The position numbers were made by a program, and so were the translations under genes. DNA of 64,000 nt, taken from Falsiroseomonas sp051860665 (GTDB lineage Bacteria > Pseudomonadota > Alphaproteobacteria > Acetobacterales > Acetobacteraceae). Under the pieces are notes generated by a model. The model was not told the origin of the DNA, did not search any database, and saw only the letters and a list, made by a program, of their open reading frames with translations. The stretch is taken from NCBI RefSeq assembly GCF_051860665.1, contig NZ_JBHYDM010000006.1:124001-188000 (forward strand), read 5' to 3'. The stretch's first letter is position 1; each line of letters opens with the position of its first letter. Shown here in pieces: positions 1 to 7,569 of this stretch.

Positions 1-41
1 CTCAGAATGCTCCGTCGCATATCATCTCTCCTGCTTTTCAT
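1..41 (-). CDS. 5' end of a gene, probably ABC substrate-binding protein (partial)
   Basis: Only the first 13 or so codons lie in the window. An ATG on the minus strand overlaps the stop of the upstream permease gene by four bases (ATGA), the same coupling used throughout this operon. The visible N-terminus is basic (MKSRRDDMRRSIL), as expected for the start of a signal peptide. The adjacent importer lacks a binding protein elsewhere in the window, so a periplasmic NMT1/THI5-like binding protein is the natural guess. The identity is inferred from context; an internal ATG eight codons in could be the real start. Confidence 0.4.
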   Translation of the reverse strand, partial: MKSRRDDMRRSIL

Positions 42-955
42 GGGCGGACCGAGGGGTGCCAGAAGGTGGCGGCGCGCTCGGCCAGCGCGACCAGCCCGTA
101 GAATGCCGAACCCGCGACCGCCGCGACAACGATTTCCGCCCAGACCAGGTCGAGCGCGAGTTTTGCGGCCTCGGTCGTGATGCGGAACCCCATGCCCTGG
201 GTCGGGCTGCCGAAAAATTCGGCGACGATGGCGCCGATCAGCGCCAGCGGCGCATTCACCTTCAGCGCGGTGAAGATGAAGGGCAGGGCGGCGGGCAGCT
301 TCAGCAGCCACAGCGTCTGGCCGGGGCTGGCGGCGTAGCTCCGCATCAGGTCCCGCTCCAGCGCGCCGGCGGCGGCAAGGCCCGCCACCGTATTCACTAG
401 CATGGGGAAGAAGGTCATCGCGACCACGACCGCGGCCTTCGACTGCCAGTCGAAGCCGAACCACATCACCAGGATCGGCGCGATGCCGACGACCGGCAGC
501 GCCGCCACCAGGTTGCCCAGAGGCAGCAGCCCGCGCCGCAGGAAGGGCAGACGGTCCGCCACCAGGGCCAGCGCGAACCCCGCGCCGCAGCCGATGACGT
601 AGCCGGAGAGCACGGCCTTCAGGAAGGTCTGCGCGAAGTCGCTCCAGAGCATCGGCGCCGCCAGCCAGAACCGTGCGGCGATGGCCGAGGGGGCAGGCAG
701 CAGTACCATGGGCACGGACAGGCCGAGCACCAGCACTTCCCACAGCGCCAGCACCGTGGCGCCGAAGGCCAGCGGCGCGGCGAGCGCGGCCAGGCCCTGC
801 TCCGGCGCATCGCCCAGCCGCTGCACCAGCCAGGCGGCCAGGAGCGTGGCCGCGACCACCCCCGCCCAGAACCCCATGCCGCCGGCGCCGGCATGGACGG
901 TTGCGATCAGCGCCGCGAAACCACCGGTGACGATCAAGGCGAGCAGGCCGGTCAT
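38..955 (-). CDS. ABC transporter permease, SsuC/TauC type (second permease)
   Basis: This 305-aa membrane protein forms half of the inner-membrane channel of an importer. It has several hydrophobic segments and the typical EAA-like cytoplasmic loop (AAASPGQTLWLLKLPAALPFI would be the loop region, near residues 200-220) used to dock to the ATPase. It overlaps the upstream permease gene by four bases (ATGA at 952-955), which fixes the start. The N-terminal third carries extra hydrophobic segments before the BPD_transp_1 domain, making it longer than the usual 250-270 aa. Two non-identical permeases next to one ATPase is the pattern of pyrimidine-precursor or riboflavin-type importers, so the substrate may be a heterocycle; this is inference. 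Confidence 0.85.
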   Translation of the reverse strand: MTGLLALIVTGGFAALIATVHAGAGGMGFWAGVVAATLLAAWLVQRLGDAPEQGLAALAAPLAFGATVLALWEVLVLGLSVPMVLLPAPSAIAARFWLAAPMLWSDFAQTFLKAVLSGYVIGCGAGFALALVADRLPFLRRGLLPLGNLVAALPVVGIAPILVMWFGFDWQSKAAVVVAMTFFPMLVNTVAGLAAAGALERDLMRSYAASPGQTLWLLKLPAALPFIFTALKVNAPLALIGAIVAEFFGSPTQGMGFRITTEAAKLALDLVWAEIVVAAVAGSAFYGLVALAERAATFWHPSVRP

Positions 956-1818
956 GCTCGCGCGCCCATGCGCCGCGCCACCAGCCGCTCCGCCGCGCCC
1001 AGTAGGCCGACCAGCGTGGCGGAGAGGATCGCGGCGGCCAGCAGCGCCGCCCAGATCTGGATGGTCTGGCCGAAATAGGACCCCGCCAGCAGGCGCGCGC
1101 CCAGCCCCGCCTGGGCCCCTGCCGGAAGCTCCGCCACGATGGCGCCGACCACCGCCGCGGCCATCGCCACCTTCAACCCGGCGAAGAGAAAGGGCAGGGA
1201 GGCCGGCAGGCGCAGCTTCCAGAAGACCTGTGCCTGCGTGGCGGACCAGGTGCGCATCAGGTCCCGCGCCATGGCATCCGGGGCGCGCAGCCCCTTCACC
1301 ATGCCGATCGCGATGGGGAAGAAACACAGATAGGCGGCGATGATCGCCTTGGGCAGCAGCCCTTCCAGCCCCATGGCGCCGAGTGCGACGATGACGATCG
1401 GTGCCAGTGCCAGCACCGGCACGGCCTGGGAGGCGACGATCCAGGGCATCAGGCTGCGTTCCAGCGCGCGGATATGCACCACCGCGACGGCCAGCAGCAC
1501 GCCGAAGGCGGTGCCCATGCCGAAGCCCAGCAGCGCGGCCGAGAGCGTCACCCAGGCGTGATGCACCAGGCTGCGGCGGGAGGTGACGGGCAGAGTCGCG
1601 GTGCTGCGCCACAGCTCGTCCAGGATCTGATGCGGTGCCGGCAGCAGCGGGCGCGCATGGTTCAGCGTCAGCCGGACCATCTCCGTCATTCCCGGTGTGG
1701 CGCCGGCGCGGGCCTGCGTATCCGCCACCACCTGCCAGTTCATCCAGATGGCGCCGCCATACCACAGCAGCACCAGCGCCGCGCAGATGGTGAGGACGGG
1801 GAGGATGCTTCTAGACAT
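952..1818 (-). CDS. ABC transporter permease, SsuC/TauC type (first permease)
   Basis: This 288-aa protein is an integral inner-membrane component of the BPD_transp_1 family. It begins with an uncleaved hydrophobic segment (residues about 5-25), has around six transmembrane stretches, and carries the docking loop near residues 190-215 (YAAS-type motif replaced by MRTWSATQAQVFWKLRLPAS). It overlaps the ATPase gene upstream by 8 bases (1811-1818) and the second permease downstream by 4, so all are translated from one message. It is related to but clearly different in sequence from the following permease, suggesting a heterodimeric channel. Confidence 0.85.
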   Translation of the reverse strand: MSRSILPVLTICAALVLLWYGGAIWMNWQVVADTQARAGATPGMTEMVRLTLNHARPLLPAPHQILDELWRSTATLPVTSRRSLVHHAWVTLSAALLGFGMGTAFGVLLAVAVVHIRALERSLMPWIVASQAVPVLALAPIVIVALGAMGLEGLLPKAIIAAYLCFFPIAIGMVKGLRAPDAMARDLMRTWSATQAQVFWKLRLPASLPFLFAGLKVAMAAAVVGAIVAELPAGAQAGLGARLLAGSYFGQTIQIWAALLAAAILSATLVGLLGAAERLVARRMGARA

Positions 1819-2593
1819 CGTAGGAATGCCCGGCCCGCAGTCCTTCGCGCACCCGCTGAGCGATGCGCAGGAATTCCGGCGTCTCGCGAATTTCCAGCGG
1901 GCGATCCGGGCCGAGGTCGCAGTCCACGATGTCGGTGATGCGTCCCGGCCGCGGCGACATCACCACGATGCGGGTGGAGAGGAACACAGCCTCCGGAATC
2001 GAATGCGTCACGAAGACCACCGTTTTCCGGGTTGCCGCCCAGAGCTTCAGAAGCTGTTCGTTCAGATGATCGCGGACGATCTCATCCAGCGCGCCGAAGG
2101 GTTCGTCCATCAGCAGCAGCTTCGGCTCGAAAGCCAGCGCGCGGGCGATGGAGGCGCGCTGCTGCATGCCGCCCGAGAGTTGCCAGGGAAACTTGCGCTC
2201 GAAGCCGGAAAGGTTGACCAGCGCGAGCTGCGCCTTGGCGCGCGCCGCGCGCTCTGCCCGCGACATGCCCATGATCTCCAGCGGCAACTGGACATTGCCC
2301 AGGATGGTGCGCCAGGGCAGCAGCGCCGGCGCCTGGAAGACGTAGCCATAGTCGCGCGCCAGCCGTGCCTGTTCGGGCGTGCGGCCGTTCACGGTGATGC
2401 TGCCGATTGCGGCGCGCTCCAGATCGGCGATGACTCGCAAAAGTGTGGTCTTGCCGCAGCCGGAGGGGCCGATCAGGGACACGAACTCGCCCGGTGCGAT
2501 GTCCAGATTGACATTGGACAGCGCCTGCACCGGCCCGTCGCGCGTCTGGAACACCAGCGACAGGTTGCGGGTGGCGATGACGGGCTCAGCCAC
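1811..2593 (-). CDS. ABC transporter ATP-binding protein, SsuB/TauB type
   Basis: The 260-aa ATPase powers the importer formed by the two following permeases. Visible motifs: Walker A GPSGCGKTT at residues 42-50, the signature LSGGMQQR, Walker B LLLMDEPFGALDE with the D-loop, and the switch histidine in VTHS. I chose a GTG start at 2593 (VAEPVIATRN), which aligns with family N-termini; a longer reading upstream would be the Arg/Ser-rich out-of-frame complement of the preceding gene. The start overlaps the stop of the molybdenum hydroxylase large subunit by 8 bases, so hydroxylase and importer are one operon and probably share a substrate. Confidence 0.88.
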   Translation of the reverse strand: MAEPVIATRNLSLVFQTRDGPVQALSNVNLDIAPGEFVSLIGPSGCGKTTLLRVIADLERAAIGSITVNGRTPEQARLARDYGYVFQAPALLPWRTILGNVQLPLEIMGMSRAERAARAKAQLALVNLSGFERKFPWQLSGGMQQRASIARALAFEPKLLLMDEPFGALDEIVRDHLNEQLLKLWAATRKTVVFVTHSIPEAVFLSTRIVVMSPRPGRITDIVDCDLGPDRPLEIRETPEFLRIAQRVREGLRAGHSYDV

Positions 2594-4919
2594 GCTGCGT
2601 GATCTCCCAGAGGCGGGAGGGGCTGAGCGGCATTTCGAGGATCTCGATGCTCCGCGCCGGCAGGTCCAGCGCATCCTCGATCGCCTGTGCAAACAGCGCG
2701 CCGACCGGGATGGCGCCGGCCTCGCCCGCGCCCTTCACGCCGAGCGGGTTGAGCGGGGAGGGTGTCACGGTGTGGTCCAGTCGCATGCGCGGCACGTCCA
2801 GCGCGGTGGGGATCAGGTAGTCGGCGAGGCTGGCATTCAGCAGCTGGCCATTCTCGTCCCAGGCGAGCTGTTCGAAGAAGGCATTGCCGATGCCCTGCAC
2901 CACGCCGCCATGGATCTGGCCGGCGAGGATCAGCGGATTGATCACCGTGCCGCAGTCATGCACCACGACATAGTCGAGGATGGTGGGGCGCAGCGTGCCG
3001 GCATCGAATTCCACGATCATCGCATGCACGCCGCTCGCCGTCGCGCCGCTGGCCGGGCCGAAATAGCTGGTGGCTTCCAGCCCGGGCTCGGTGCCCGGCG
3101 TGACGGCGCCGCGCATGGGATTGGCCAGGCCCGCCAGCCTGCCGAGCGTGATGGCATGGTCCGGCACGCCGGCCACATGCACCTTGCCATCGGCGAGGAC
3201 CAGATCCTCCTCGGCACATTCGAAATGCGCCGCCGCGGTTCGCAGAACCTTCTGGCGCACCACCTTCGCCGCCTCATGCGCCGCGCTGCCCGCCACCACG
3301 GCGCCGCGGCTCGCGAAAGTGCCGACGCCCCAATAGAACTGGTCCGTGTCGCCGGTTGTCACCTCCACGTCCCGCACATCGACGCCGAGCTGTTCCGCCA
3401 CCACCTGGGCGAAGGCCGTGGCGTGGCCCTGGCCCTGGCTGCCGATGCCGGTGGCCAGGCTGACTTTTCCTGAGCTCTGCACCTGCACCTTCGCACCCTC
3501 ATAGGGGCCGATGCCGGTGCCTTCCACGTAGCAGACCAGCCCGATCCCCAGGCTGCGCCCGGCAGCCCGCGCTTCCGGCTGCACGCGCGTGACGAAATCC
3601 TCGTAGCCGATGGCGACCAGCGCCTTGTCGAGGATCGGTTCGTAGTTGCCGCTGTCGTAGGAAAGGCGCGAGAAGTCCTGGTAGATCACGCCCTGGTCGA
3701 AGGGGAAGGCATCGGCCGGGATGAAATTGCGCCGACGGATTTCCGCGCTGTCCAGCCCCAGCTCCCGCGCCGCCAGGTCCAGCAGCCGCTCCATCACGAA
3801 GACGCCGTGCTGCCGGCCGGCGCCGCGGTAGGGCGTGACCAGCGTGCGGTTGGTGAAGACCGCGGTGAAGCGGCTGTCATAGGCCGGCACCACATAGCAG
3901 CCGAGCAGCGTGCACTGGCTGTTCAGCGGCACCGTCAGCCCATAGGGATCATAGGCCCCCGTATCGTGCAGGAACACGTCCTTGATGCCGAGGATTCTTC
4001 CCTGCGCATCCAGCGCAATTTCGGCGTCGTGGATCTGGCTGCGCTCATGCGTCGTGGCGAAGAAATGCTCCAGCCGATCCTCGATCCATTTCACGGGCCG
4101 GCCGAGCCGCATCGCGGCCCAGGGGATGAGCACCTCCTCCGGGTAGAACATCATCATCTTCGGCCCGAAGCCGCCGCCTATATTGGGTGCGACGACGCGC
4201 ACCTGCCGCTCGCTCAGGCCCAGCATGCCGGCCAGCCCGTTGCGGATGACGACGGGCGCCTGCGTCGTGTCCCAGACCGTCAGCCGATCCGCGCGTGGGT
4301 CCCATTGCGCCACCACGCCGCGCGTCTCCATGGGGATGGAGGCGCCACGGTCATAGGTAAAGCGGCGCTTCAGGAGGAGATGCGCCGCCCGCGCCGCCGC
4401 CGCGTAGTCACCGCGCGCCTGATGCACCTCGGCTGCGACATTGGTGCCGAGATCGGCATGCACCAGGGCGGAGCCGGGTGCCAGCGCGGCTTCCAGATCG
4501 CCGACCGCGGGCAGGATGTCCCATTCCGCCAGGATGTCGCCCACCGCGTCCTCGGCGATGTAGCGGCTTTCGGCCACCACCATGGCGATGGGTTCGCCGA
4601 CATGCCGCGCCGTGTCGCGCACCAGCGGCACCTGGCAGCGCTGGTTGAACACCATGCCCGGCACGGGCGGTGGTGGCACCAGCAGCGGGCCGGGCTGCCA
4701 GTAGTCGCCGAGATCGGCCGCCGTCACCACCGCCAGCACGCCGGCGCGGGCGCGCGCGGCCGTCACATCCAGCGACAGCAGATGCGCATGCGCATGCGGG
4801 CTGCGGAAGAAGGCGACATGCAGCAGCCCGGGCAGCTCCACGTCATCGACGAACAGCGCCTCGCCGCGCAGCAGGCGCGGGTCCTCGTTGCGGGTCAGCG
4901 GGCGGCCAAAACTGTTCAT
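2586..4919 (-). CDS. Molybdenum hydroxylase large subunit (xanthine dehydrogenase/CoxL family)
   Basis: This 777-aa protein is the Mo-cofactor catalytic subunit of a three-component hydroxylase. The C-terminal GAGEAGAIP motif contains the catalytic glutamate (about residue 733). The active-site loop reads PYRGAGR, which is the form II type seen in broad-substrate hydroxylases and not the AYxCSFR of true CO dehydrogenase, so CO oxidation is unlikely. Other conserved glycine-rich segments (GGGFGPKM, GQGHATAFAQ, GTFASRGAV) bind the cofactor. The ATG at 4919 overlaps the stop of the 2Fe-2S subunit (ATGA). Together with the downstream importer, it probably hydroxylates an imported N-heterocycle or aldehyde; the substrate cannot be told from sequence. 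Confidence 0.9.
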   Translation of the reverse strand: MNSFGRPLTRNEDPRLLRGEALFVDDVELPGLLHVAFFRSPHAHAHLLSLDVTAARARAGVLAVVTAADLGDYWQPGPLLVPPPPVPGMVFNQRCQVPLVRDTARHVGEPIAMVVAESRYIAEDAVGDILAEWDILPAVGDLEAALAPGSALVHADLGTNVAAEVHQARGDYAAAARAAHLLLKRRFTYDRGASIPMETRGVVAQWDPRADRLTVWDTTQAPVVIRNGLAGMLGLSERQVRVVAPNIGGGFGPKMMMFYPEEVLIPWAAMRLGRPVKWIEDRLEHFFATTHERSQIHDAEIALDAQGRILGIKDVFLHDTGAYDPYGLTVPLNSQCTLLGCYVVPAYDSRFTAVFTNRTLVTPYRGAGRQHGVFVMERLLDLAARELGLDSAEIRRRNFIPADAFPFDQGVIYQDFSRLSYDSGNYEPILDKALVAIGYEDFVTRVQPEARAAGRSLGIGLVCYVEGTGIGPYEGAKVQVQSSGKVSLATGIGSQGQGHATAFAQVVAEQLGVDVRDVEVTTGDTDQFYWGVGTFASRGAVVAGSAAHEAAKVVRQKVLRTAAAHFECAEEDLVLADGKVHVAGVPDHAITLGRLAGLANPMRGAVTPGTEPGLEATSYFGPASGATASGVHAMIVEFDAGTLRPTILDYVVVHDCGTVINPLILAGQIHGGVVQGIGNAFFEQLAWDENGQLLNASLADYLIPTALDVPRMRLDHTVTPSPLNPLGVKGAGEAGAIPVGALFAQAIEDALDLPARSIEILEMPLSPSRLWEITQRG

Positions 4920-5374
4920 GGGCGGCTTGCCCGCAGCACCGCATCGACGATGTGCTGGTAGCCGGTGCAGCGACACAGGTTGCCGGACAGCGCCTCCCGC
5001 ACCTCGGCCTCATCCGGCTTCGGGTTCTCTTCCAGGAAGGCCGTCATGGTCATCAGGATGCCCGGCGTGCAGTAGCCGCATTGCAGGCCATGCGCGTCCC
5101 GAAAAGCCTGTTGCAGCGGGTTGAGCTGGCCGGGGCCGGGGGCGAGGCCTTCCACCGTGCGGATCTCATGCCCCTCCGCCTGCACGGCGAAGGCCAGGCA
5201 GGATCGCACCGGCGCGCCGTCCCACAGGATGGTGCAGGCGCCGCAGACGCCGTGCTCACAGCCCACATGCGTGCCGGTCAGGCCGATCTCGTGGCGCAGG
5301 AAGTCGCTCAGCAGCAGCCGCGGCTCCACCTCGCGCGTGTGGTCCACGCCATTCACCCGGATGGTGACCTTCAT
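4916..5374 (-). CDS. Molybdenum hydroxylase 2Fe-2S small subunit (CoxS family)
   Basis: The 152-aa protein carries the two iron-sulfur clusters that pass electrons from the Mo centre to FAD. The plant-ferredoxin-type cluster uses C39, C44, C47 and C59 (CEHGVCGAC, then SCL). The C-terminal cluster uses C99 and C102 (CGYCTPG) and C134 and C136 (CRCTGY). Length and cysteine spacing are standard for the family. It is flanked by four-base overlaps with both the FAD and the large subunit genes, which supports stoichiometric assembly of an alpha-beta-gamma complex. The ATG start at 5374 gives the typical N-terminus MKVTIRVNG. Confidence 0.93.
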   Translation of the reverse strand: MKVTIRVNGVDHTREVEPRLLLSDFLRHEIGLTGTHVGCEHGVCGACTILWDGAPVRSCLAFAVQAEGHEIRTVEGLAPGPGQLNPLQQAFRDAHGLQCGYCTPGILMTMTAFLEENPKPDEAEVREALSGNLCRCTGYQHIVDAVLRASRP

Positions 5375-6240
5375 GCCGCGCGCTCCGCTGCCAGGGCCAG
5401 GGCGCGCGGTACCAGCACGCCCGCCAGGTGGCGCTGATAGGCGGGCGAGGCCTGCACGCTGCCCATCGGGTCGATCTCCGTCACGGCCAGCGCCGCTGCG
5501 GCCGCGAAATCCTCGGGGGTGAGCCGCGTGCCGACCAGGCTGGCGGCCGCGCGCTCCGCCAGCATCGGTGTCGGCCCTGCGCTGCATAGCGCCAGCCGCG
5601 CCGACAGGCAGCGCCCCTCCGGCCCGCGCCACAGCAGCGCCGCCACACCCATCATCGCATAGTCGCCACGCCTGCGCGCCACTTCCAGAAAGGATGTGCC
5701 GGTGCCGCGGGGCAAGGCGGGGATCCGGATCTCCGCCAGCATCTCCTCCTCGGCCAAGGCTGTGGCCAGGGGGCCGAGGAAGAAGTCCCGCGCGGGCACC
5801 ACCCGTTCCCCCCCGTGCCAGCACAGGCGAAAACGCGCCTCCAGCGCCAGCATCACCGCCGGCATCTCGCTCGCTGGGTCCGCGTGGCACAGATTGCCGG
5901 CCAGGGTGCCGCGGTTGCGGATCTGCGGATGCGCCACCTCGGCCAGCGCCTCCGCCAGCAGCGGCAGGCGGCGCGCCACCTCGGCATCGCGCTCGATCCG
6001 CCGGTAGCGGCACATGGCGCCGATCCGCAGCGTGCCGTCCGCATCGAATTGCAGGGAATCCAGCGCCGCGACGCGGTTCAGGTCCACCAGCACCGCCGGC
6101 TGGGCGACGCGAAAATTCATCGCCGGCACAAGGGACTGCCCGCCGGCCAGGAAGCGCGCCTCCGCGCCATGCAGCGCCTTCAGCGCCAATGCCGCGGCGA
6201 GATCCTCCGGCGCATGCCAGGCGAAGGGGGCCGGCTTCAA
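5371..6240 (-). CDS. Molybdenum hydroxylase FAD-binding medium subunit (CoxM family)
   Basis: The 289-aa subunit holds the FAD through which electrons leave the enzyme. The FAD pyrophosphate-binding signatures are present: AGGQSLVPAMNFR near residues 32-44 and NRGTLAGNLCHADPASEMP near residues 113-131. The C-terminal CO_deh_flav domain follows. It is the first gene of the hydroxylase-importer operon; the 137-bp gap to the divergent gene at 6378 should hold the promoter, though I see no clear operator there. The gene order medium, small, large is the common order for this family. Confidence 0.92.
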   Translation of the reverse strand: MKPAPFAWHAPEDLAAALALKALHGAEARFLAGGQSLVPAMNFRVAQPAVLVDLNRVAALDSLQFDADGTLRIGAMCRYRRIERDAEVARRLPLLAEALAEVAHPQIRNRGTLAGNLCHADPASEMPAVMLALEARFRLCWHGGERVVPARDFFLGPLATALAEEEMLAEIRIPALPRGTGTSFLEVARRRGDYAMMGVAALLWRGPEGRCLSARLALCSAGPTPMLAERAAASLVGTRLTPEDFAAAAALAVTEIDPMGSVQASPAYQRHLAGVLVPRALALAAERAA

Positions 6241-6377
6241 ATCGATATCCTCATGCGCCGAACCTGCCAGAAGCGCCCCATGGCGGGCCAGAGGCCATTT
6301 CCGCTGCGGCGGCTGCGAAGGCGCGCCGATTGCCCGCGGCTTGCACAGGCTGCGCGCCGCATGGTCAGCTTGCCGCC

Positions 6378-6938
6378 ATGCCCCTTGCCTATCTCGCTGG
6401 CCCCGACGTCTTCCTGCCCGAGGCCCCGGCGCAGGCCGCCCGCAAGTCGGCGATCTGCGCCCGGCACGGCATTACCGCCCTGCCGCCGTTGAACGAGGAC
6501 GTGGCCTCCATGGCCAGCATGCCGGAGGCCGAGGCCTGGCGAGTGATCTTCGCCAAGGATTTGGCGATGATGGAGCGGGCCGATCTGGTGATAGCCAACC
6601 TCACCCCCTTCCGCGGCGCCTCGGCGGATGCGGGCACGCTGGTGGAGCTCGGCTGGTTCCTCGGCCGCGGCCGGCCGGCCTTCGGCTATTCCAACAGCGC
6701 CACCTCCTTCGCCGCCCGCAGCGCGGCGCAGACGGCCGCGGTGCCGGACCCGATGCCGGGGCTGACGGTGGGCGGCTTCGGCCTGCCGGATAATCTGATG
6801 ATCCCCGGCGCGGTGGAGCAGGGCGGCGGCCTGCCCATCTTCCTGCCGCCCGGCGGCGCCGACCTGCCTTTCGATTCGCTGGAGGTCTTCAGCCTTTGCG
6901 TGGCCGCCGCCGCGGCGCGGCTGCGCCGGCAGGGCTAG
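6378..6938 (+). CDS. Nucleoside 2-deoxyribosyltransferase family protein
   Basis: The 186-aa protein fits the NDT/DUF family that cleaves or exchanges the N-glycosidic bond of deoxynucleosides. Visible family motifs are the N-terminal LAGPDVFLP strand-loop, the DLVIANLTPFRG segment, and DAGTLVELG whose glutamate is the expected nucleophile. Family members are about 140-190 aa, so it is full length. It is transcribed divergently from the Mo-hydroxylase operon. Its last 50 bases overlap the 3' end of the convergent marR gene. A role in nucleobase or heterocycle salvage next to a Mo hydroxylase is plausible but unproven. Confidence 0.8.
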   Translation: MPLAYLAGPDVFLPEAPAQAARKSAICARHGITALPPLNEDVASMASMPEAEAWRVIFAKDLAMMERADLVIANLTPFRGASADAGTLVELGWFLGRGRPAFGYSNSATSFAARSAAQTAAVPDPMPGLTVGGFGLPDNLMIPGAVEQGGGLPIFLPPGGADLPFDSLEVFSLCVAAAAARLRRQG

Positions 6939-7383
6939 GCGGGTCCGCCAGATTGGCACGGGCGCGGCGCAGCAGGTCGAGCAGCGTGGCCACCTCCGCC
7001 TCGCTCATGCCCTCCAGCCCCTGGGCGATCACCGCCTTGGCCTCCGGCAGCAGGGTCTCGCGCAGGGCACGGCCCGTCTCGGTCAGGCGGATATGCACCT
7101 TGCGGCGATCGGATTCACTGCGATCACGGATGATCCAGCCGGCCTCCTCCATGCCGCGCAGGGCGATGACGGCGGTGGGTTCCTGCATGCCGATGCGCTG
7201 CGCCAGCTCCCGCTGGGTCAGGCTCTCCTCCTCCCACAGCACGCGCAGGAAGTACCAGGCGCCCAGCGTGGCGCCGCTGGGCTGGATGCGGGACTGCAGG
7301 CTGCGCTGGATGCGCCGGTTCAGGTCCCGGACCAGGTAGCCGAGGCTTTCCTCGAAGGGCAGGGCCGATTCGCGGTCGCTCAT
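6889..7383 (-). CDS. MarR family transcriptional regulator
   Basis: This 164-aa protein has the MarR winged-helix architecture: helix-turn-helix SLTQRELAQRIGMQEPTAV followed by the wing with the DRSESDRRKVHIRLT motif (about residues 55-105), flanked by dimerisation helices. It is the last gene of a minus-strand operon with a dehydrogenase and reductase. It most likely controls the divergent phthalate-type cluster through the twin palindromes at 9791-9866, as MarR proteins bind 14-20 bp palindromes and respond to aromatic acids. The C-terminal tail is Arg/Pro-rich and unusual, and is encoded where the gene overlaps the convergent gene by 50 bases. Confidence 0.9.
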   Translation of the reverse strand: MSDRESALPFEESLGYLVRDLNRRIQRSLQSRIQPSGATLGAWYFLRVLWEEESLTQRELAQRIGMQEPTAVIALRGMEEAGWIIRDRSESDRRKVHIRLTETGRALRETLLPEAKAVIAQGLEGMSEAEVATLLDLLRRARANLADPPSPAGAAAPRRRPRKG

Positions 7384-7565
7384 GCGCGCGGTCGGTTCGC
7401 TGTGGCGGTCAGGGTCGCGATCAGGTCCTGCTCGGCCGCAGCGGCGCTGGCATAGCGCGGGGCGGTGCTGACGAAAGGGGAAGCAGCCTCCGCCGGCAGG
7501 AAGACTTCAAGAAAAAACAGGCCGGTGGCGCTGTCCTGGCGCGGCTCGATTCGCAGGGTGGGCAT
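7380..7565 (-). CDS. Small conserved-looking protein (61 aa), coupled to marR
   Basis: I do not recognise this gene with confidence. It fits exactly between its neighbours: the ATG at 7565 lies 4 bases after the stop of the dehydrogenase gene, and its stop overlaps the marR start (ATGA at 7380-7383), which argues for real translation. The 61 residues predict strand-strand-helix (LFFLEVFLPAEA, then a serine/threonine turn with SPFVSTAPRY, then an alanine-rich helix). This is reminiscent of YegP/DUF1508-like small folds, but that resemblance is weak. It may modulate the regulator or the oxygenase system; function unknown. Confidence 0.6.
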   Translation of the reverse strand: MPTLRIEPRQDSATGLFFLEVFLPAEAASPFVSTAPRYASAAAAEQDLIATLTATANRPRA

Positions 7566-7569
7566 CGTC

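Noticed and set aside
2586..4919. Carbon monoxide dehydrogenase large subunit
   Set aside because: The active-site loop lacks the AYxCSFR signature with the essential cysteine; PYRGAGR is present.
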